The translations under genes and the position numbers were made by a program. A stretch of DNA of 64,000 nucleotides, taken from contig CAZQAU010000006.1 in NCBI GenBank assembly GCA_964591375.1, positions 6,690-70,689 of the forward strand, read 5' to 3'. The notes under the pieces are model-generated. The model was not told the DNA's origin. It was given only the letters and a program-made list of their open reading frames with translations, and did no database searches. Positions 51,242 to 61,371 of the stretch are shown here, one piece after another (position 1 is the stretch's first letter; each line of letters starts with the position of its first letter). Origin of the DNA: CAYYYG01 sp964591375. Its GTDB lineage: Bacteria > Patescibacteriota > Microgenomatia > UBA1406 > GWC2-37-13.

Positions 51242-53473
51242 TTAAGCGTTGGGTGCTTCAACCAATAACTGACCAGTTTTTAACTGAGCCTGCTCTAGAG
51301 CTTTTTTATTGTTAAGGTGAAGACCATGTTTGGTTTTTGACCAGTAAAAAGGTTCTGTAATAAATTTATATACAGCCACCCACGCGGCTACACTCATCGC
51401 CAACCAATAAATTGGTACCAAATACATGTATTTAACCAACTGATGATGTCCATGACGAGAACAGCCGATCATGTAATAGTACATATACAAAAAATTACCG
51501 ACAATCAATGAGATGATGCCCATGTAGAGGATTAGAGGTGGAAAAAATTCTTCCACTAATAAGCCAATGTGTGCATAAAAAACGAAATACGAAATAGTAA
51601 TGAGCCACATCAATGGGTTTATAAACATAGACATGACTTTGCCACCGACAACAAGCTGAAATGTCCAATAATGTGTTTTTTTCTTAAATTCTTCCGGTTT
51701 GCGAACATGCAACAAATAGGTTTGTACATATCCTTTTATCCATCGTGTTCTTTGCCAGAACCAGTTAACCATATCACTATTGGCTTCCTCAAGCGTAATA
51801 GAGTCCAAAATGGCGGTTTTAAGGCCATTTTTTATCAGTCGCATTCCCAAATCACAGTCTTCGGTTACATTAAATGAATCCCAGCCATGTAAATTTCTTA
51901 AATCCTGTGTTCGGAAGTGGTTTGATGTTCCACCTAACGGAATGGGAGCGTTGATAGACTGTAAACCTGTAAGTACAAGATCGAACCACAATGAATATTC
52001 AGCTGTAAATATTTTAGTCAACAGATTCTGATGTGGATTATAAAAGTTCAGTTTCGCCTGAATACATCCTACTTTTGCTCCTACTTTTTCGTAGGCTAAA
52101 ATTACTTTTTTTAATTGGTTAGTATCGGGTACATCCTCTGCATCATATACCACTGCATACTCACCCTTTGTTTTTAGAAGTCCGTAATTGAGGGCTTTTG
52201 GCTTAGTTTTTGGTTTAGTATCCGGTACCACAACAATTTCGAAATAAGATGGGAGCTCATAATTGCGTATATGATCAATCGTCTCAGTATCTTTTTCCTC
52301 AAGAAGGAACATAATTTGAAGTTTATCTTTTGGATAATCCAAATTTTTCATGGCAGTCACGAATTGAGGTACAACATGATGTTCTTTATATAAAGGACAA
52401 AAGACAGTATATGTCGGCCATTCATGGTCAGCCACTCGTTGTATTTCTTCATCAGATATACTAATTTCCTGCTTTTTAGAGAAGCTACGGAACACCAGGT
52501 ATAAGTTAAAAAGTAAATCGGCAAAATATACAAATGTTAATCCAGCTACAATTACGATCAGAGTGGTTTTCCAATCTATAGCGATTCCTAGCCCTAAGAT
52601 ACCTATTAAAAGTAGTGAAATAATGATTTGATCAGCAGAAAGTTGATGGATCGCAATGTTTTCATCTGGCAGATTTGAATAGGGCATATATTCGACTCCT
52701 TCATGATGAAATCCCTTACTTTTTTTACCGGCATGCGATGTGTCAAAATGAATAACATCAGAGGGAAATATGCGAAGCTTTATAGCCGAATATAACTGTT
52801 TTAAACTATCAAATAAGCCCACTTTTTTTTGATCTCTGACATCAGCGATTTCATAGGCATCGATGGAATAACCCGCATTTTTGACTTTATGTAGAAACTC
52901 TACATCTGAAATAGAATGCTCGGCATCCATATTAATACGTTTAATTACCTCAGTTTTTGAGAAAGCCAATGACGAATTGATTGCAAATTCAGAAACAGGT
53001 AATAATTTTACTGCTAAGGTGCGAAAATATTTAGATACTATTCTAGTAAAAAGGTTAGATTGTGCTGATTTTCCTTTTGCAACAATTACATCATTGTCAG
53101 ACTGCATTAAGGTAAATATATGTGGTATGAGTTCTGTATGGGTAAGAAGTATTGCATCGATGATACAGACATAATGGTATTGTGCGAGGTCAAAAGCTTC
53201 CTTAAGTGTGGATACATACGTTACATGAGGAAGTTGAGCTCGTTCTATTGATATATTTGGATCTACTATTATATATTCTCGTCTAGTTTCTCGAGTAAGT
53301 TGATTGTCAGCTTGAATAATTAAAGGTTCTAAAGCGGTATTCTGACCTGTATTTTTGATGATTAATGTTAATCCTAGTAAGTGACTAATTGTGCTATAAC
53401 AATAGATGGTGTCGTTTATTCCCATATGTTGATACCTATTATACATACTATAAGTCAATAAATCAAACGACAT
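51242..53473 (-). CDS. Double-domain GT2 glycosyltransferase with cellulose-synthase-like core
   Basis: 743 aa. The N-terminal about 240 residues look like a degenerate GT2 domain (VSTLKEAFDLAQYHYVCIID, SDNDVIVAKG). Two TM at about 270-320 follow, then a full GT2 domain: CPLYKEHHVVPQFVTAM, D,D VYDAEDVPDT, VTEDCDLGMRLIKNG and QRTRWIKGYVQTY (QxxRW), then four to five TM. This resembles processive CesA/BcsA or N-glycan enzymes. No PilZ domain was seen. The start could also be ATG 53422 (17 residues shorter). Confidence 0.82.
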   Translation of the reverse strand: MSFDLLTYSMYNRYQHMGINDTIYCYSTISHLLGLTLIIKNTGQNTALEPLIIQADNQLTRETRREYIIVDPNISIERAQLPHVTYVSTLKEAFDLAQYHYVCIIDAILLTHTELIPHIFTLMQSDNDVIVAKGKSAQSNLFTRIVSKYFRTLAVKLLPVSEFAINSSLAFSKTEVIKRINMDAEHSISDVEFLHKVKNAGYSIDAYEIADVRDQKKVGLFDSLKQLYSAIKLRIFPSDVIHFDTSHAGKKSKGFHHEGVEYMPYSNLPDENIAIHQLSADQIIISLLLIGILGLGIAIDWKTTLIVIVAGLTFVYFADLLFNLYLVFRSFSKKQEISISDEEIQRVADHEWPTYTVFCPLYKEHHVVPQFVTAMKNLDYPKDKLQIMFLLEEKDTETIDHIRNYELPSYFEIVVVPDTKPKTKPKALNYGLLKTKGEYAVVYDAEDVPDTNQLKKVILAYEKVGAKVGCIQAKLNFYNPHQNLLTKIFTAEYSLWFDLVLTGLQSINAPIPLGGTSNHFRTQDLRNLHGWDSFNVTEDCDLGMRLIKNGLKTAILDSITLEEANSDMVNWFWQRTRWIKGYVQTYLLHVRKPEEFKKKTHYWTFQLVVGGKVMSMFINPLMWLITISYFVFYAHIGLLVEEFFPPLILYMGIISLIVGNFLYMYYYMIGCSRHGHHQLVKYMYLVPIYWLAMSVAAWVAVYKFITEPFYWSKTKHGLHLNNKKALEQAQLKTGQLLVEAPNA

Positions 53474-53639
53474 TTACCAATAAAAAACTAACCTATAATT
53501 ATATCTGGATTTTTTGAAGTAAAGTTAGAATGTGTTGGCTTTTATACATATGATATTGATTATATGTGAAATTATATGTATAATACAATATTACACAAAA
53601 TAGACTTATAGTTATATTTGATGTGTTAAAAACCAAATT

Positions 53640-55256
53640 ATGAATCAATATCTCAGTAAATATCGGGAAAATATACTATTTTATTTAACAAGTACTATCA
53701 GTTTAGGCGCACTGATTTATTTTTTCTTGATAGGACAAATGGGACTAATGAACTATGATGCCTATGCACGACTGAATATTGCTCGCAAGGTTGTAGATAA
53801 TCTTACTCCTGGTGTTGGTCAACTTGGAGGTATGTGGTTGCCGTTACCTCATGTATTGCTAATTCCGCTTGTTTGGTATGAGCCTTTATGGCACTCAGGA
53901 ATTGCAGGAGCATTTGTTTCAACAGTTTCTTTTGTAATAGGCGCTTTATTTTTAGAAAAGACTACTTACTTAATTACAAAAAGTGCCAAGGCTTCGTTTT
54001 TTGCATGGTTTATTTTCGTTACTAATCAGAATAATTTACTCTTCCAGACTACACCAATGAGTGAATCCTTCTTTCTTTGTACTGTAATTCTAATACTATT
54101 TTTTTTCACAAAGTGGGTTAAAACGCTCGACACTCGTGATTTGTTGGGTGCTGCTGTGTGTGTAATGTTTGCTACACTAACTCGTTATGAAGGATATTTT
54201 GTTTTAGGTGCATCGTTTATCACGGTTATTGTAGTTATGGTACTTATGGCTATCGGAAAAAGAAAAGAAGAGATGGCTAAAATTGAAGGTACTCTTGTGC
54301 TTTTCATTACGATCGCTGCTTATGGAATATTTCTCTGGTGTATGTACTGTTTAATTTTCTTTAAAGATCCATTGTACTGGCTGCATTTTTATTCAAAAAC
54401 AGCTGCCCGATTAACAGCAACACCTCAGATTGAAGAACACCAGCGCACTATTTTGGGATCATTGATCACATATGCTGATGTTAGTTTTTGGATGGCAGGG
54501 CTGATAGTCTCGGCACTATCGCTGGGAGGAATTGTTATTTATATTTCCGTGATGACATATCGGGGAATCATTAAGAAGAAGGTTATGGAGATGTTACCTA
54601 TGATCATAATATTAGTTATTCTCTTTCCCGCATTAGTTTACGGTCATTATAGAAAGCTAACACCAGGTATAACATATCCGTTCATAACGTGGGAAAATAT
54701 ATGGAATAAATCTGTTTATGTATATACGAGAATAGATAGCCCAAACGTTCGCTATGGACTGACAATATTTCCATTTATGGCTTTTTTTGCAGCTTATTTT
54801 GCCTCGCGTAACAAAATATTATATGCTCTTTGTATTTTATTAGTGTGTTTCCAGATATATACTGTATTCTATACCCCATTGAATTTACAGTTTTCCATTC
54901 CGGTTGCTGACCGATATAAACCTGCCTTTACGGATGGACCGGAGGAAATAACCGGAAACTGGATCAGAAATAACTGTAGCAATGGATTAACTCTTGTCAG
55001 CGCTTCACAATATGAACGTATGATGTACTTTAGTGGTATGCCGTATAAAAAATTTATTCATGAAGGAACACGTCAGTACTGGGACACATCTCTGGATAGA
55101 CCGGATGTGTATGCTGAATGTGTAGTAATTAAACCGATTAATGTACAAGATGATCGGGTACTCATATTTTTGACACCTAATGGAAAGTATATTTTAGAAA
55201 CAAAATATAAAGTTGGATTTGATCAGTTTGGTTATAAAGTATACAAGAAGATCTAA
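53640..55256 (+). CDS. GT-C type membrane glycosyltransferase, paralog
   Basis: 538 aa, about 12 TM. The first loop has YDAYARLNIARKVVDNLTPG and GGMWLPLPHVLLIPLVWYEP, close to the 49684-51234 protein. TPMSESFFLCT and FATLTRYEGYF are shared as well. It is first of a plus-strand group running to 58761. The 166 nt upstream to the divergent GT2 gene holds several TATAAT-like boxes but no confident promoter. Confidence 0.83.
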   Translation: MNQYLSKYRENILFYLTSTISLGALIYFFLIGQMGLMNYDAYARLNIARKVVDNLTPGVGQLGGMWLPLPHVLLIPLVWYEPLWHSGIAGAFVSTVSFVIGALFLEKTTYLITKSAKASFFAWFIFVTNQNNLLFQTTPMSESFFLCTVILILFFFTKWVKTLDTRDLLGAAVCVMFATLTRYEGYFVLGASFITVIVVMVLMAIGKRKEEMAKIEGTLVLFITIAAYGIFLWCMYCLIFFKDPLYWLHFYSKTAARLTATPQIEEHQRTILGSLITYADVSFWMAGLIVSALSLGGIVIYISVMTYRGIIKKKVMEMLPMIIILVILFPALVYGHYRKLTPGITYPFITWENIWNKSVYVYTRIDSPNVRYGLTIFPFMAFFAAYFASRNKILYALCILLVCFQIYTVFYTPLNLQFSIPVADRYKPAFTDGPEEITGNWIRNNCSNGLTLVSASQYERMMYFSGMPYKKFIHEGTRQYWDTSLDRPDVYAECVVIKPINVQDDRVLIFLTPNGKYILETKYKVGFDQFGYKVYKKI

Positions 55257-55258
55257 GC

Positions 55259-56296
55259 ATGAAATTTTTTATTTCTCTAACTAAAATAGCGATCGGTATT
55301 TATCTGATATTCCTATTCTTCGAAATAACAACTAACCTTTTTTCTTCATATAAAAATAAATACCGGACAAACTCAGATTTTGTGTCAGCTGTGGGAACAA
55401 GACTATCACTCAACAACAAAGATTTTAAATCTATTGGCGTGAATCGATATAATTTACTCTCTTACAAAGGTAATCATTGTGCTAATAGTTTTACAGAAGA
55501 AGAAATATCTGATATGTTTCAAAACCTGCATGAGATTGGAATTACTTCAATACGATTTTGGATGTTTCAGAGTTTCACCAAAAGTGGCGAAGATCTTTCA
55601 CGCTTTGACTTTGTATTAGAACAAGCTAAAAAAAATGATATTTATCTTATCCCTGTCTTTGAAAATCAATGGGCAGATTGTACTGGTGAGGAAATGAAAA
55701 CTGATGAATGGTATCAGTCGGGATATTTATATCCCTACGAAAATTATCCAATTTCGTTTAAAGAGTATGTGGGAAAAATTGTTTTTCGTTATAAGAATGA
55801 TCCGATGATTCTGACTTGGGAGCTTATGAATGAAGCACGTGCTTCAAAGGATAATCTCTATTTTTTTACCAAAGATATGACAAACTATGTTCGTTCTCTT
55901 GATGAATTTCATCTGATTAGTCTGGGAACAAGTGGTACAGAACTGGATCAGGAAGATTATGTTAGTATTTATGAATTGCCTAATGTTGATATGCTCGAAT
56001 ATCACGATTATGAAGATATTTTTAGTAGTATACCGGAAACTTTGAAAGAACGAATTGATGATTCAGAGTATTTACAAAAGCCTATTGTGGTGGGGGAATC
56101 GGGAATACAGCTATCTGTATCTGATCAACCATATTTATTACAGCAAAAAATTGAATCATTTTTTCAAAACGGCGGTTCGGTTTATCTTATCTGGTCGTAT
56201 GGTGGTGATGGAGTTACTGATGATGGCTATAATTTTGATACAAATGATGATATCGCTGAAGTAATACGCAAAATATCTGTCGATATTGCTCCGTAA
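55259..56296 (+). CDS. Membrane-anchored glycoside hydrolase, GH5-like
   Basis: 345 aa. N-terminal TM at about residues 6-26, then a TIM barrel: FKSIGVNRYNLLSYKG, GITSIRFWMFQSF, acid/base Glu in TWELMNEARAS and nucleophile Glu in IVVGESGIQLS, the clan A pattern of GH5 mannanases and related enzymes. It starts 2 nt after the GT-C gene, so synthesis and trimming enzymes are co-expressed. The natural target may be the cell's own glycan or a host polymer (inference). Confidence 0.85.
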   Translation: MKFFISLTKIAIGIYLIFLFFEITTNLFSSYKNKYRTNSDFVSAVGTRLSLNNKDFKSIGVNRYNLLSYKGNHCANSFTEEEISDMFQNLHEIGITSIRFWMFQSFTKSGEDLSRFDFVLEQAKKNDIYLIPVFENQWADCTGEEMKTDEWYQSGYLYPYENYPISFKEYVGKIVFRYKNDPMILTWELMNEARASKDNLYFFTKDMTNYVRSLDEFHLISLGTSGTELDQEDYVSIYELPNVDMLEYHDYEDIFSSIPETLKERIDDSEYLQKPIVVGESGIQLSVSDQPYLLQQKIESFFQNGGSVYLIWSYGGDGVTDDGYNFDTNDDIAEVIRKISVDIAP

Positions 56297-56324
56297 TTTT
56301 CGTCGCCGATTGTATACTATTAGC

Positions 56325-57224
56325 ATGATTGTCTCTATTGGCATCATTGTTTTTAACGAAGAAAAAAATATCGTTTATCTGCTGGATTCTCTTCTTAAGC
56401 AAAAACTCAAAAAAGTAAAAATAGGTGAAATTATTGTTGTCTCGAGTGGCTCTGTTGATCAGACAAATGATATAGTTAAAAAATTTTCTGAGAAGCATAA
56501 AAATATCAGACTTGTAACACAAAAAAAGCGACAAGGTAAAGCATCTGCAGTTAATTTATTTTTAAAATCAGCTCAGAATCATTTTGTTATCATTATGTCG
56601 GGAGATTTAGTATTAAAGCCAGATACGGTGGAACAGTTGGTCACTCCCTTACATCATTCTACCGTGGGAATTGTTGGCTCACATCCGGTGCCAGTCAACG
56701 ATCCCAACACTTTTATGGGATATGCTGCTCATTTTATGTGGGATCTGCACCATCTGATTTCACTTAAAAAACCTAAAATGGGCGAGATGATCGCATTTCG
56801 AAAAATATTTCAAAAAATTCCTGTCTTATCAGCCGTGGATGAAGCGAATATTGAACCCCTTATTCGTGGACAAGGATACAAAGCAGTATATGCACCTCAG
56901 GCAATTGTTTTCAATAAAGGCCCGGAAACTGTGAGTGAGTTTATAACGCGGAGACGGCATATTGCTTATGGGCATCATTGTGTTAAAAAAGAGTATAGTT
57001 ATGAAGTTTCAACATCCAGCAGTTTAAATATTATATTTATGCTTCTTAAAAATATTAAACTTTCCTGGCGGTTTTTTTTATGGACACCAGCCGTTATGGC
57101 ACTTGAATTATATGGACGTATTCTCGGATATATGGATTATAAACTAAAGTTAAAACAGCACACTATATGGCAGATCACTCCCAGCACCAAACAAGTCATA
57201 CCGATTGGCAAGCAGAACGATTAA
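56325..57224 (+). CDS. GT2 family glycosyltransferase
   Basis: 299 aa. GT-A fold: IVSIGIIVFNEEKNIVYLLD, SSGSVDQTNDIV, KKRQGKASAVNLFLKSA and the metal-binding region IIMSGDLVLKPDT (SGD rather than DxD), then EANIEPLIRGQGYKA. A C-terminal TM region follows (IKLSWRFFLWTPAVMALEL). The start ATG 56325 lies 6 nt after TATACT (56313-56318), so it may have its own leaderless promoter within the group. It overlaps the methyltransferase gene by 58 nt. Confidence 0.83.
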   Translation: MIVSIGIIVFNEEKNIVYLLDSLLKQKLKKVKIGEIIVVSSGSVDQTNDIVKKFSEKHKNIRLVTQKKRQGKASAVNLFLKSAQNHFVIIMSGDLVLKPDTVEQLVTPLHHSTVGIVGSHPVPVNDPNTFMGYAAHFMWDLHHLISLKKPKMGEMIAFRKIFQKIPVLSAVDEANIEPLIRGQGYKAVYAPQAIVFNKGPETVSEFITRRRHIAYGHHCVKKEYSYEVSTSSSLNIIFMLLKNIKLSWRFFLWTPAVMALELYGRILGYMDYKLKLKQHTIWQITPSTKQVIPIGKQND

Positions 57225-57868
57225 TTCCCGATGCCGTACCATGGCATAAAAAGCGAATGATAGAAGAGCATATGAAGCGATATCAGTTTGCAGCACCGTT
57301 TGTGCGTCATAAGCGGGTTGTTGATCTGGCATGCGGAACTGGTTATGGCTGTGCGACACTTGCTCAGGCCCGGGCTCGTTCAGTAATTGGTGTCGATATT
57401 AACACTGAAGCGATAGCATATGCAAAAAAACAATATGATTTACCGGCAATTCGATATGTACAGGCAGATGTCACCGCCACCAATCTTCCAGAAAAATCTG
57501 CAGACATAATTACGTCTTTTGAGACGGTAGAACATCTTAAGAATGAAGAGAAATTTATCCAGGAAATACGCCGTTTACTCAAGCCTAATGGGTTACTGAT
57601 TATTTCGACACCTAATGTGGAGTTTTCAGTAGGTAATAATCCATTTCATATTCGCGAATATACGTTTGATGAATGCCTTGTACTTCTTAAAGATTTTAAA
57701 TCGGTTGATTATTTTGGACAGCGTAAAGTAATTCGACCCTTATTCAAGCTTATGAAGTTAGTTCCTCCTTTGAGCGCATTTCGACCTTGGGAGAATGTAC
57801 AGATTGAAAAAATACCCGTGACTGCAGATACTAATTACTGTTACTTTATTTTTATCTGTCGCACATGA
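57167..57868 (+). CDS. Class I SAM-dependent methyltransferase
   Basis: 233 aa. SAM motif I VVDLACGTGYGCATLA, then VIGVDINTEAIAYAKKQY, motif post-I QADVTATNLPEKSADIITSF and EHLKNEEKFIQEIRRLLKPN, of Methyltransf_11 type. Genes of this sort in glycan clusters often methylate sugars. The ATG at 57167 overlaps the GT2 gene by 58 nt; a later start is possible at ATG 57260 but would remove conserved sequence. Confidence 0.83.
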   Translation: MADHSQHQTSHTDWQAERLIPDAVPWHKKRMIEEHMKRYQFAAPFVRHKRVVDLACGTGYGCATLAQARARSVIGVDINTEAIAYAKKQYDLPAIRYVQADVTATNLPEKSADIITSFETVEHLKNEEKFIQEIRRLLKPNGLLIISTPNVEFSVGNNPFHIREYTFDECLVLLKDFKSVDYFGQRKVIRPLFKLMKLVPPLSAFRPWENVQIEKIPVTADTNYCYFIFICRT

Positions 57869-58761
57869 AGAAACCACGGGTTGGTGTTATTATCGTAACG
57901 TATAATTCGGCAAAGACAATTGTCGGTTGTCTAAAGTCCGTAAGTAAACTACAGTATCCGGATCTGGAAATTATTGTTATTGATAACACTTCAACCGATG
58001 ATACGGTAAAAATTATTTCTCAACAGTTTAAACAAATATCATGTATTCAAAATAATAATAACATTGGTTTTGCGCAAGCGAATAACCAGGGAATTGAAAT
58101 ATTACAGCAAAAAAAATGCGACTATGTGTTACTTCTCAATCCAGATACAGAAGTGAAAGAAACTCTCATTATAGAGTTATTAATACCATTTTCACACAGT
58201 GAACACGTGGGTGTTAGCGGGTGTGCGATCAGTTACAAGAAGCAGCAGAAGATTTGGTATGCAGGTGGTAGTTTTAACCGTCTTTTTTGTTATACCCGCC
58301 ATACCAAAATGAATCAGTCTCTTTCAACTCTTGATACTATGATCCACGACACGGATTTTATCACAGGTTGCTGTATGCTTATTCGAACTACTATTTTTGA
58401 AAAAATCGGATTGCTTGATACAAAGTTTCAGTTTTATTTTGAAGATGCTGAGTTTTGTCTCCGGGCAAGGCACGCAGGGTTTTCATCAGTAGTTATCGAA
58501 AAAACACTCGTGTATCATGATGTTTCCTCCTCAGCCGGTGAAGCTGGCTCCAATTCGTTATCACCGTTTAAAGCATATTATTTCGGCCGCAATCCATTTT
58601 TATTATTGAAAAAAAATGCTGGTATATTACTCTTGATCACAGGCATTTGGGGACAGCTGTGCATTCGTTTTCCTTTTCATGCGTTCAATATGATTCGTGG
58701 ACATAATTGGAAATCTATGGCAGCATATATACGGGGGATGAAGGACGGCATAATGCAATAA
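57865..58761 (+). CDS. GT2 glycosyltransferase, rhamnosyltransferase-like
   Basis: 298 aa. VGVIIVTYNSAKTIVGCL, VIDNTSTDDTVKII, NNNNIGFAQANNQGIEI and LLLNPDTEVKETLI (DxD-type NPDTE), ITGCCMLIRTTIFEKIGLLD and FEDAEFCLRARHAG are standard for WbbL-like rhamnosyltransferases. It overlaps the methyltransferase gene by 4 nt (ATGA). It transfers a sugar onto a surface glycan. Confidence 0.87.
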   Translation: MKKPRVGVIIVTYNSAKTIVGCLKSVSKLQYPDLEIIVIDNTSTDDTVKIISQQFKQISCIQNNNNIGFAQANNQGIEILQQKKCDYVLLLNPDTEVKETLIIELLIPFSHSEHVGVSGCAISYKKQQKIWYAGGSFNRLFCYTRHTKMNQSLSTLDTMIHDTDFITGCCMLIRTTIFEKIGLLDTKFQFYFEDAEFCLRARHAGFSSVVIEKTLVYHDVSSSAGEAGSNSLSPFKAYYFGRNPFLLLKKNAGILLLITGIWGQLCIRFPFHAFNMIRGHNWKSMAAYIRGMKDGIMQ

Positions 58762-58763
58762 AC

Positions 58764-60836
58764 TTATTTCTTTTTAGGAGTAAGTGCGGCAATATCCGCA
58801 TACTCTACACGGGCTTTATCTTTTTGATGCGTTTTCTCATACAAGGCAGCCAGTTCACGACGGATTGATACGTCAGAGGGTGTAAGGAGAGTTGCTTGTT
58901 TTAAGTATTCAATTTTATATGTATCGGTACTATTTTGTTTAGCTGCATATACGAGTTCATCTGTAGTAACATTCTTAATTTTCGCTCCGCATTGATCTTT
59001 CTGGGAAAAATCTGGTTTTGGTCCAAATGGTACAAGTGGGTTTAAAGTAAGAGCCATATCATATTCTTTTTTTGACTGTTTTATACAATGTGCTTTTTGA
59101 TACTGAAGATAATTAAAGTAACGCTGATATCCTAAATACAAGGGAATCATTTTAGCAGTTGGAGCGTTTTCTGTATAAAAAGCATTCAGGGCCTGTTTTT
59201 CAGCTAAGAGGCATCCATTATTTTTTTTTAAAAGTGTAAATGATTTAGCAACCTTCATGGTGCATCCTTGAGGAATGAGAAAAAAAGGATTGCCATTGAG
59301 AGCGAACTGTTCAAGATAATCGGCATCATGATTAATACCGGCTATATAGACCGGTCGAGTATCGACATTCCAACGAATAACATCTTTGACAAGATCAACT
59401 GCATCGCGGGCGTTTCGACGGACTAAAGTCGTTTTGAGAATTCCGGGATATTTTTTCTTGATCTGTTCGGGTTTCTGTTGCAGGAAATCAGCCGGAATAA
59501 TGATAATATCTTTTCGGATATTTTTATCGATTTGAACATACTGAGTAGTAAAACAGGTAGGTTCAGAAAAGCAAATTAAAATAGCATTTTTTTCCAGACT
59601 CGCGAGTACATTTTCACCAAACCGATGTGCTATGGAAAAATCATTGGCTTTAATTTCGGCAAACCGCAAGGTAGTTATATATAGTACTATCATGGAGATT
59701 ACGACGAAAATAACAGGAGCAAAGCGGGGAAGAAAACGGTTGGTTATCTGATATAAAGCTTGAATACCGAACGTAATCAGTAATGAAACGAATAATAAGG
59801 AGGCAAGATAAAACCGGTAATGAATGCCGAGCTCATACAAGGTATACATAGAAATTGAAGGTGGTGAATAAAAGGAAAAGAATAGACCTCCCCCAATAAT
59901 TCCCAGAACCAGGAAAGCTAATAGAGCTAACTTTTTTTTCCATACTAAATACCCCGCACCGATCACACCGATGCCGGTGAAGAACCAGGAAAAATTATTG
60001 ATTATATAGAGAAAAAATAATTGTAAACCCAATAAACGCTGTTGAAATGTGATTCCTTTGACACTAATATACGCGCCACTGCCCTGTGCATCGGCGTAGT
60101 CTTGTCTTCCAATAATATGCAAAATATCGCTCAAACTTCGAGGGTTACCCCAATTAATAAGTGGTAATTTTGTAGCAGCGATGAGTAGGTATGCATATGG
60201 GGAGAGCCAGCCTACTATAAGAATAATTACTGCCGGAATCATTATTTTCATATTAAAAACGACTTTATAATTTATATGAAGAAGCAAAAATAGAAACGCA
60301 GGCGCAAGTAAGATGATTGCCTGTTGATTGGAGAGACCTAACCCCATAAAAAAAGCGGCAAGTAATATATATCCCGTCCGTTTTGTCTGTTGCCATACAA
60401 GAAGAGTAAGCACAATGAGTACTACGAGAAAGTTATTGAGTGAAAAAACTTCAGCAAATAAGGAAAAAAACCAGAATGAAAATGAAATGGAGAGGATGAT
60501 TGATCCCAGTACTGCCACAGTAGTAACGTCTTTTTCTGACATTTGTTTGAGAAGAAGTCGGGCGATGTAAAAAATAATCACCGTGGTAAGAGCATGCAGT
60601 AGAGAGCTTAAAGCGTTGATTTTCCAGGCATATGTGAGAGGAACCGGTATAGAGCCGGCAACTGTCGCAAGGAGCGTGTAAAGCGGATAACCAGGCGGGT
60701 GCGCGACACCCTGTATGCGCGCCACAGTGATAAGTTCATCTGAGTCGGCAAAACCAGTGTTGAGGTTGGGAACAGTGACTAAATACAAGACAAAGGTGAA
60801 GAGAAAAAGTGAATAAGCAATGATGAAGTTTTTCAT
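58764..60836 (-). CDS. DUF2723 GT-C-like membrane protein with TPR-like tail
   Basis: 690 aa. About 11-12 TM in the first 420 residues. The first loop has TGFADSDELITVARIQGVAH and HPPGYPLYTLLATVAG, the DUF2723 hallmark. A globular tail follows with helical repeats near the end (SDVSIRRELAALYEKTHQKD). DUF2723 proteins are candidate protein O-mannosyltransferases in Bacteroidetes. TACAAT lies 8 nt before the ATG. It is convergent with the rhamnosyltransferase-like gene (2-nt gap). Confidence 0.85.
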   Translation of the reverse strand: MKNFIIAYSLFLFTFVLYLVTVPNLNTGFADSDELITVARIQGVAHPPGYPLYTLLATVAGSIPVPLTYAWKINALSSLLHALTTVIIFYIARLLLKQMSEKDVTTVAVLGSIILSISFSFWFFSLFAEVFSLNNFLVVLIVLTLLVWQQTKRTGYILLAAFFMGLGLSNQQAIILLAPAFLFLLLHINYKVVFNMKIMIPAVIILIVGWLSPYAYLLIAATKLPLINWGNPRSLSDILHIIGRQDYADAQGSGAYISVKGITFQQRLLGLQLFFLYIINNFSWFFTGIGVIGAGYLVWKKKLALLAFLVLGIIGGGLFFSFYSPPSISMYTLYELGIHYRFYLASLLFVSLLITFGIQALYQITNRFLPRFAPVIFVVISMIVLYITTLRFAEIKANDFSIAHRFGENVLASLEKNAILICFSEPTCFTTQYVQIDKNIRKDIIIIPADFLQQKPEQIKKKYPGILKTTLVRRNARDAVDLVKDVIRWNVDTRPVYIAGINHDADYLEQFALNGNPFFLIPQGCTMKVAKSFTLLKKNNGCLLAEKQALNAFYTENAPTAKMIPLYLGYQRYFNYLQYQKAHCIKQSKKEYDMALTLNPLVPFGPKPDFSQKDQCGAKIKNVTTDELVYAAKQNSTDTYKIEYLKQATLLTPSDVSIRRELAALYEKTHQKDKARVEYADIAALTPKKK

Positions 60837-60885
60837 GTACGAGTATTGTACTGTATTATTTTTTTATTATTAAATAATGATATAT

Positions 60886-61371
60886 TTATATGAATAATAA
60901 TATTACTCCGATTATTAATACTGTTACTAATGTAAGTATTACAAAAACTCCTTGTAGAATAAGAAATATGTGCCCTGATGATGGTTTTGTTTTGCCCAAA
61001 TGCTGTTCTTCTTTAGTAAGTTCAGAAAGACTTTTGAACGTTTGTTTCCACACTTTCATTCTTTTAGTTTCATCAGTCATTAGATAAACAAAATAATTAA
61101 TATTTATTATTATTTGTATAACTCCGCATATTAAACTTGCCAAAAGGAAAAACCACATAAATAATATGATGATTCGTATTTCATTATTAATTATGGTTTT
61201 ATCAAGAGCAACTAAAGAAGCAGATAAAGTGAAAAAAATAGTGCCGAATGCCAACATTTGTTTTGTTAATTCAAGTTCCTGTTCATTTGCGTGAGAGTTC
61301 CAGTGAGATGCAGCACTATAATGTATGTCTAAATATTTTTGTTTAATTAAATCTTCTTGATTTTTATCCAT
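60886..61371 (-). CDS. Small membrane protein of unknown function
   Basis: 161 aa. A hydrophilic N-terminal part of about 40 residues with HYSAASHWNSHANEQEL, two TM at about 42-58 and 68-92, a charged stretch, then a third TM at about 138-160. No family was recognised. ATG 61371 is preferred over GTG 61392; it overlaps the stop of a short upstream ORF (61364-61486), which may couple translation. It is separated from the DUF2723 gene by about 50 nt. Confidence 0.65.
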   Translation of the reverse strand: MDKNQEDLIKQKYLDIHYSAASHWNSHANEQELELTKQMLAFGTIFFTLSASLVALDKTIINNEIRIIILFMWFFLLASLICGVIQIIININYFVYLMTDETKRMKVWKQTFKSLSELTKEEQHLGKTKPSSGHIFLILQGVFVILTLVTVLIIGVILLFI

